From positions 1 through 23,356 of the IMG/VR virus record IMGVR_UViG_3300030106_000499: DNA of 23,356 nt. One strand, written 5' to 3'. Under the pieces are notes generated by a model. The model saw nothing but the letters and a program-made list of their open reading frames with translations. It did no database searches and was not told the origin of the DNA. Shown here in pieces: positions 22,310 to 23,356 of this stretch. Made by a program: the position numbers and the translations under genes. This DNA comes from a virus. How positions within the stretch are numbered: position 1 is the first letter of the stretch; the number at the start of each line of letters is the position of its first letter.

Positions 22310-22329
22310 AAAATCTCGTAGGATTTTTT
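22310..22329 (+). terminator. Weak hairpin followed by T-run
   Basis: AAAATCT pairs with GGATTTT around the loop CGTA, and the T-run continues for two more bases. It is AT-rich and ends the gene cluster before the AGTATAAT element at 22338, so a rho-independent terminator is possible, though weak. Its core is nearly identical in reverse orientation to the hairpin at 1467-1482. Confidence 0.4.
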
Positions 22330-22335
22330 AGTTTG

Positions 22336-22346
22336 TTGAGTATAAT
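22336..22346 (+). promoter_or_regulatory. TTGAGTATAAT promoter element for scaffold/capsid genes
   Basis: TTGAGTATAAT, followed by G. Fifth copy of the AGTATAAT-type element. The transcription start would be near 22352, within the inverted repeat that follows, giving a leader of about 110 bases before the scaffold-like gene. No -35 at normal spacing is seen. Confidence 0.65.
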
Positions 22347-22349
22347 GTA

Positions 22350-22372
22350 ATAACGTTTAAATATAACGTTAT
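22350..22372 (+). promoter_or_regulatory. 8-bp inverted repeat at the predicted transcription start
   Basis: ATAACGTT (22350-22357) and AACGTTAT (22365-22372) form a perfect 8-bp inverted repeat with a seven-base spacer. It also contains the direct repeat ATAACGTT. It begins four bases after the TATAAT box, so it could be an operator for a dimeric regulator or a hairpin at the 5' end of the mRNA. Confidence 0.5.
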
Positions 22373-22386
22373 ATTTAGCTATAAAA

Positions 22387-22418
22387 AAAAGGTCGGAGGT
22401 GGCTTAGACCAACCTTTT
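22387..22418 (+). promoter_or_regulatory. Leader hairpin upstream of scaffold gene
   Basis: AAAAGGT (22387-22393) pairs with ACCTTTT (22412-22418), 7 bp, around an 18-base loop that holds GGAGGTGG. An alternative pairing is GGTC with GACC. The structure lies between promoter element and the true Shine-Dalgarno (AGGAGG at about 22444). It could be a terminator-like attenuator, a stabilising 5' hairpin or a translational control element. Confidence 0.45.
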
Positions 22419-22460
22419 ATGATAGCGTAAACAAACAAAATCATAGGAGGTTTAAAAACT

Positions 22461-23318
22461 ATGGCAGAGATAGATGAAAGGCTTGAAAAGCAGATGGAAG
22501 GCACTAATCTTGCTCTAGCCGCTGTAGCCGAAGTCCTACAAAAAATGGACGGAAGATTGGCTAAAGAGGCGGAAGAAGAGGAAGAAGAGATGGAAAAAGC
22601 TGCAATCGAAAAAGCCCAATCTGATTTGGTGAAATCTGTGGCTTCTGAAGTTGTTTCAATGCTAAAAGCTAGCGAAGGTGACAGTTATGCTGGAGCTGAT
22701 GTTAGTGGAGACGACAGAAAGGCTAGCCCTACAGGTAGTACACCACAAGACGCTGACGACTCAGAAAGCGATGCTGGAATCTCTTCTAAGATAGAAGACC
22801 AGCAAAACACAATTCAAGCAGCCCACATGGGTGATGACGAAGATGAAGTTGCAAAAGCTTATGAAAAAGGCTACGCAGCTGCAATGAAAAAAGAAAAAGA
22901 TGAAGATGAGGATGGTATGGAAAAGGCAGCTCATGGAGATGATGCTGACGATGAGGCTAAAGATGAGCCTAATACAGAGAAAGGTATGGACGAAGACGAT
23001 GATGACATGGAAAAAATGCAGAAGCAAATAGAGTCTTTGAAAAAGCAATTAGCTGAAACAGAGACAAGTATGCAGAAAGCAGTCCAAACAGAATCTGAAG
23101 CAAGATTAAGAAAGATGGGATTCAGAGAGGAGAATGGATTACAAGCTCCACAAAAGATTAATGGATTAGGAGTAGACGGTTCAGCACCTCTACAAAAATC
23201 CGCTGTCACTGATACCCCAGAGCAATTAGCTGAACTTTCTTACTCAGAGCTCAGAAGAATGCAACACCAAATAGAAACTGGTAACACCGATGGTGTTCCT
23301 AGGGAACTATTAGGATAA
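22461..23318 (+). CDS. Acidic scaffold-like head assembly protein
   Basis: A 285-residue, very acidic protein. The N-terminal ~70 residues are helical with an all-Glu stretch (EAEEEEEEMEKAAIEKAQ). The middle (75-185) is low complexity in Asp, Glu, Ser and Ala with repeated MEKAA/DDMEKM units. Residues ~185-220 (MEKMQKQIESLKKQLAETET) are a coiled coil, followed by a C-terminal tail (LSYSELRRMQHQIETGNTDG). Composition and the place directly before a new gene suggest a scaffolding protein around which the capsid assembles. No Ser-His protease motif is visible. A strong AGGAGG Shine-Dalgarno and a 110-base leader suggest high expression. Confidence 0.65.
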   Translation: MAEIDERLEKQMEGTNLALAAVAEVLQKMDGRLAKEAEEEEEEMEKAAIEKAQSDLVKSVASEVVSMLKASEGDSYAGADVSGDDRKASPTGSTPQDADDSESDAGISSKIEDQQNTIQAAHMGDDEDEVAKAYEKGYAAAMKKEKDEDEDGMEKAAHGDDADDEAKDEPNTEKGMDEDDDDMEKMQKQIESLKKQLAETETSMQKAVQTESEARLRKMGFREENGLQAPQKINGLGVDGSAPLQKSAVTDTPEQLAELSYSELRRMQHQIETGNTDGVPRELLG

Positions 23319-23346
23319 ACAAAACAAACTATAGGAGATTATAAAC

Positions 23347-23356
23347 ATGGCTAACC
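23347..23356 (+). CDS. Start of next gene, probably major capsid protein (3' partial)
   Basis: ATG at 23347 (Met-Ala-Asn, then cut off by the window end) with AGGAG at 23333-23337. Only three codons are visible, so the product is inferred from position directly after the scaffold-like gene, where the major capsid protein usually lies. Confidence 0.5.

Noticed and set aside
7956-22346. Reading the AGTATAAT elements as archaeal TATA boxes
   Set aside because: An archaeal TATA box lies about 25 bases upstream of the start point, while here the ATG can follow after only 5 bases. DnaB, DnaG, PolA, sigma factor and Shine-Dalgarno sites all indicate a bacterial host.
22761-23048. A 95-residue, highly hydrophobic minus-strand frame that looks like a membrane protein
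   Set aside because: It is the antisense of the acidic, repeat-rich scaffold gene; Glu/Asp/Lys codons read backwards give Phe, Leu, Ile and Val. No Shine-Dalgarno or operon context on that strand.
1-23356. tRNA genes, integrase, repressor, transposase or insertion sequence
   Set aside because: No cloverleaf-like sequence with a TψC arm was seen in the few gaps, and no protein showed integrase, transposase or CI/Cro-like features. The HTH proteins found are fused to zinc fingers, terminase or phosphoesterase domains.

Overview
The window is a continuous stretch of a virulent-looking, AT-rich tailed bacteriophage genome. Every convincing gene lies on the + strand. Genes are packed end to end, often overlapping by 1 to 35 bases. 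A bacterial host is indicated by Shine-Dalgarno sequences (AGGAGG type), TATAAT -10 boxes, a bacterial-type sigma factor, a DnaB-type helicase, a DnaG-type primase and a family A DNA polymerase. I see no integrase, repressor, tRNA or CRISPR array. The gene content (PolA with Phe at the 762-equivalent position, B12-dependent class II ribonucleotide reductase, DUF3310 and MazG-like proteins) resembles uncultured marine phages, but the host cannot be named from the sequence.

Layout. (1) 1-1417: end of a tail-fibre gene with a self-cleaving peptidase S74 chaperone domain, a small downstream ORF, and a helix-turn-helix/zinc-finger protein. (2) 1508-2778: a phage sigma factor carrying a cysteine cluster inside region 4, and two small basic proteins with overlapping reading frames. 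(3) 2771-7947: replication core of DnaB-like helicase, primase, probable single-stranded DNA-binding protein and DNA polymerase A. (4) 7971-11560: DUF3310, MazG-like, RecA/UvsX-like recombinase, Vsr/DUF559-type nuclease, Cas4-like exonuclease, coiled-coil protein and RuvC-like resolvase, i.e. nucleotide metabolism plus a nearly complete recombination set. (5) 11562-14241: packaging, with small and large terminase subunits. (6) 14265-16199: class II ribonucleotide reductase placed between terminase and portal. (7) 16209-23356: head module with coiled-coil proteins, portal, Gly-rich basic protein, Zn-ribbon ORF, HTH-metallophosphoesterase fusion, a probable PD-(D/E)XK nuclease, small proteins, an acidic scaffold-like protein, and the first codons of the next gene, probably the major capsid protein.

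Three genome-scale signals stand out. First, GATC is absent from the whole window in my read of the + strand (it is palindromic, so both strands are covered), although GAT is very common. Asp codons switch from GAT to GAC when the next codon begins with C. This suggests strong selection by a host system that recognises GATC. Second, five of the few intergenic gaps carry a near-identical element, AGTATAAT (one is AGTATAAA). In three of them the start codon lies only 5 or 6 bases after the box, which predicts leaderless mRNAs. Third, the phage encodes its own unusual sigma factor, which is a natural candidate for reading these promoters. The link between sigma factor and motif is inference.
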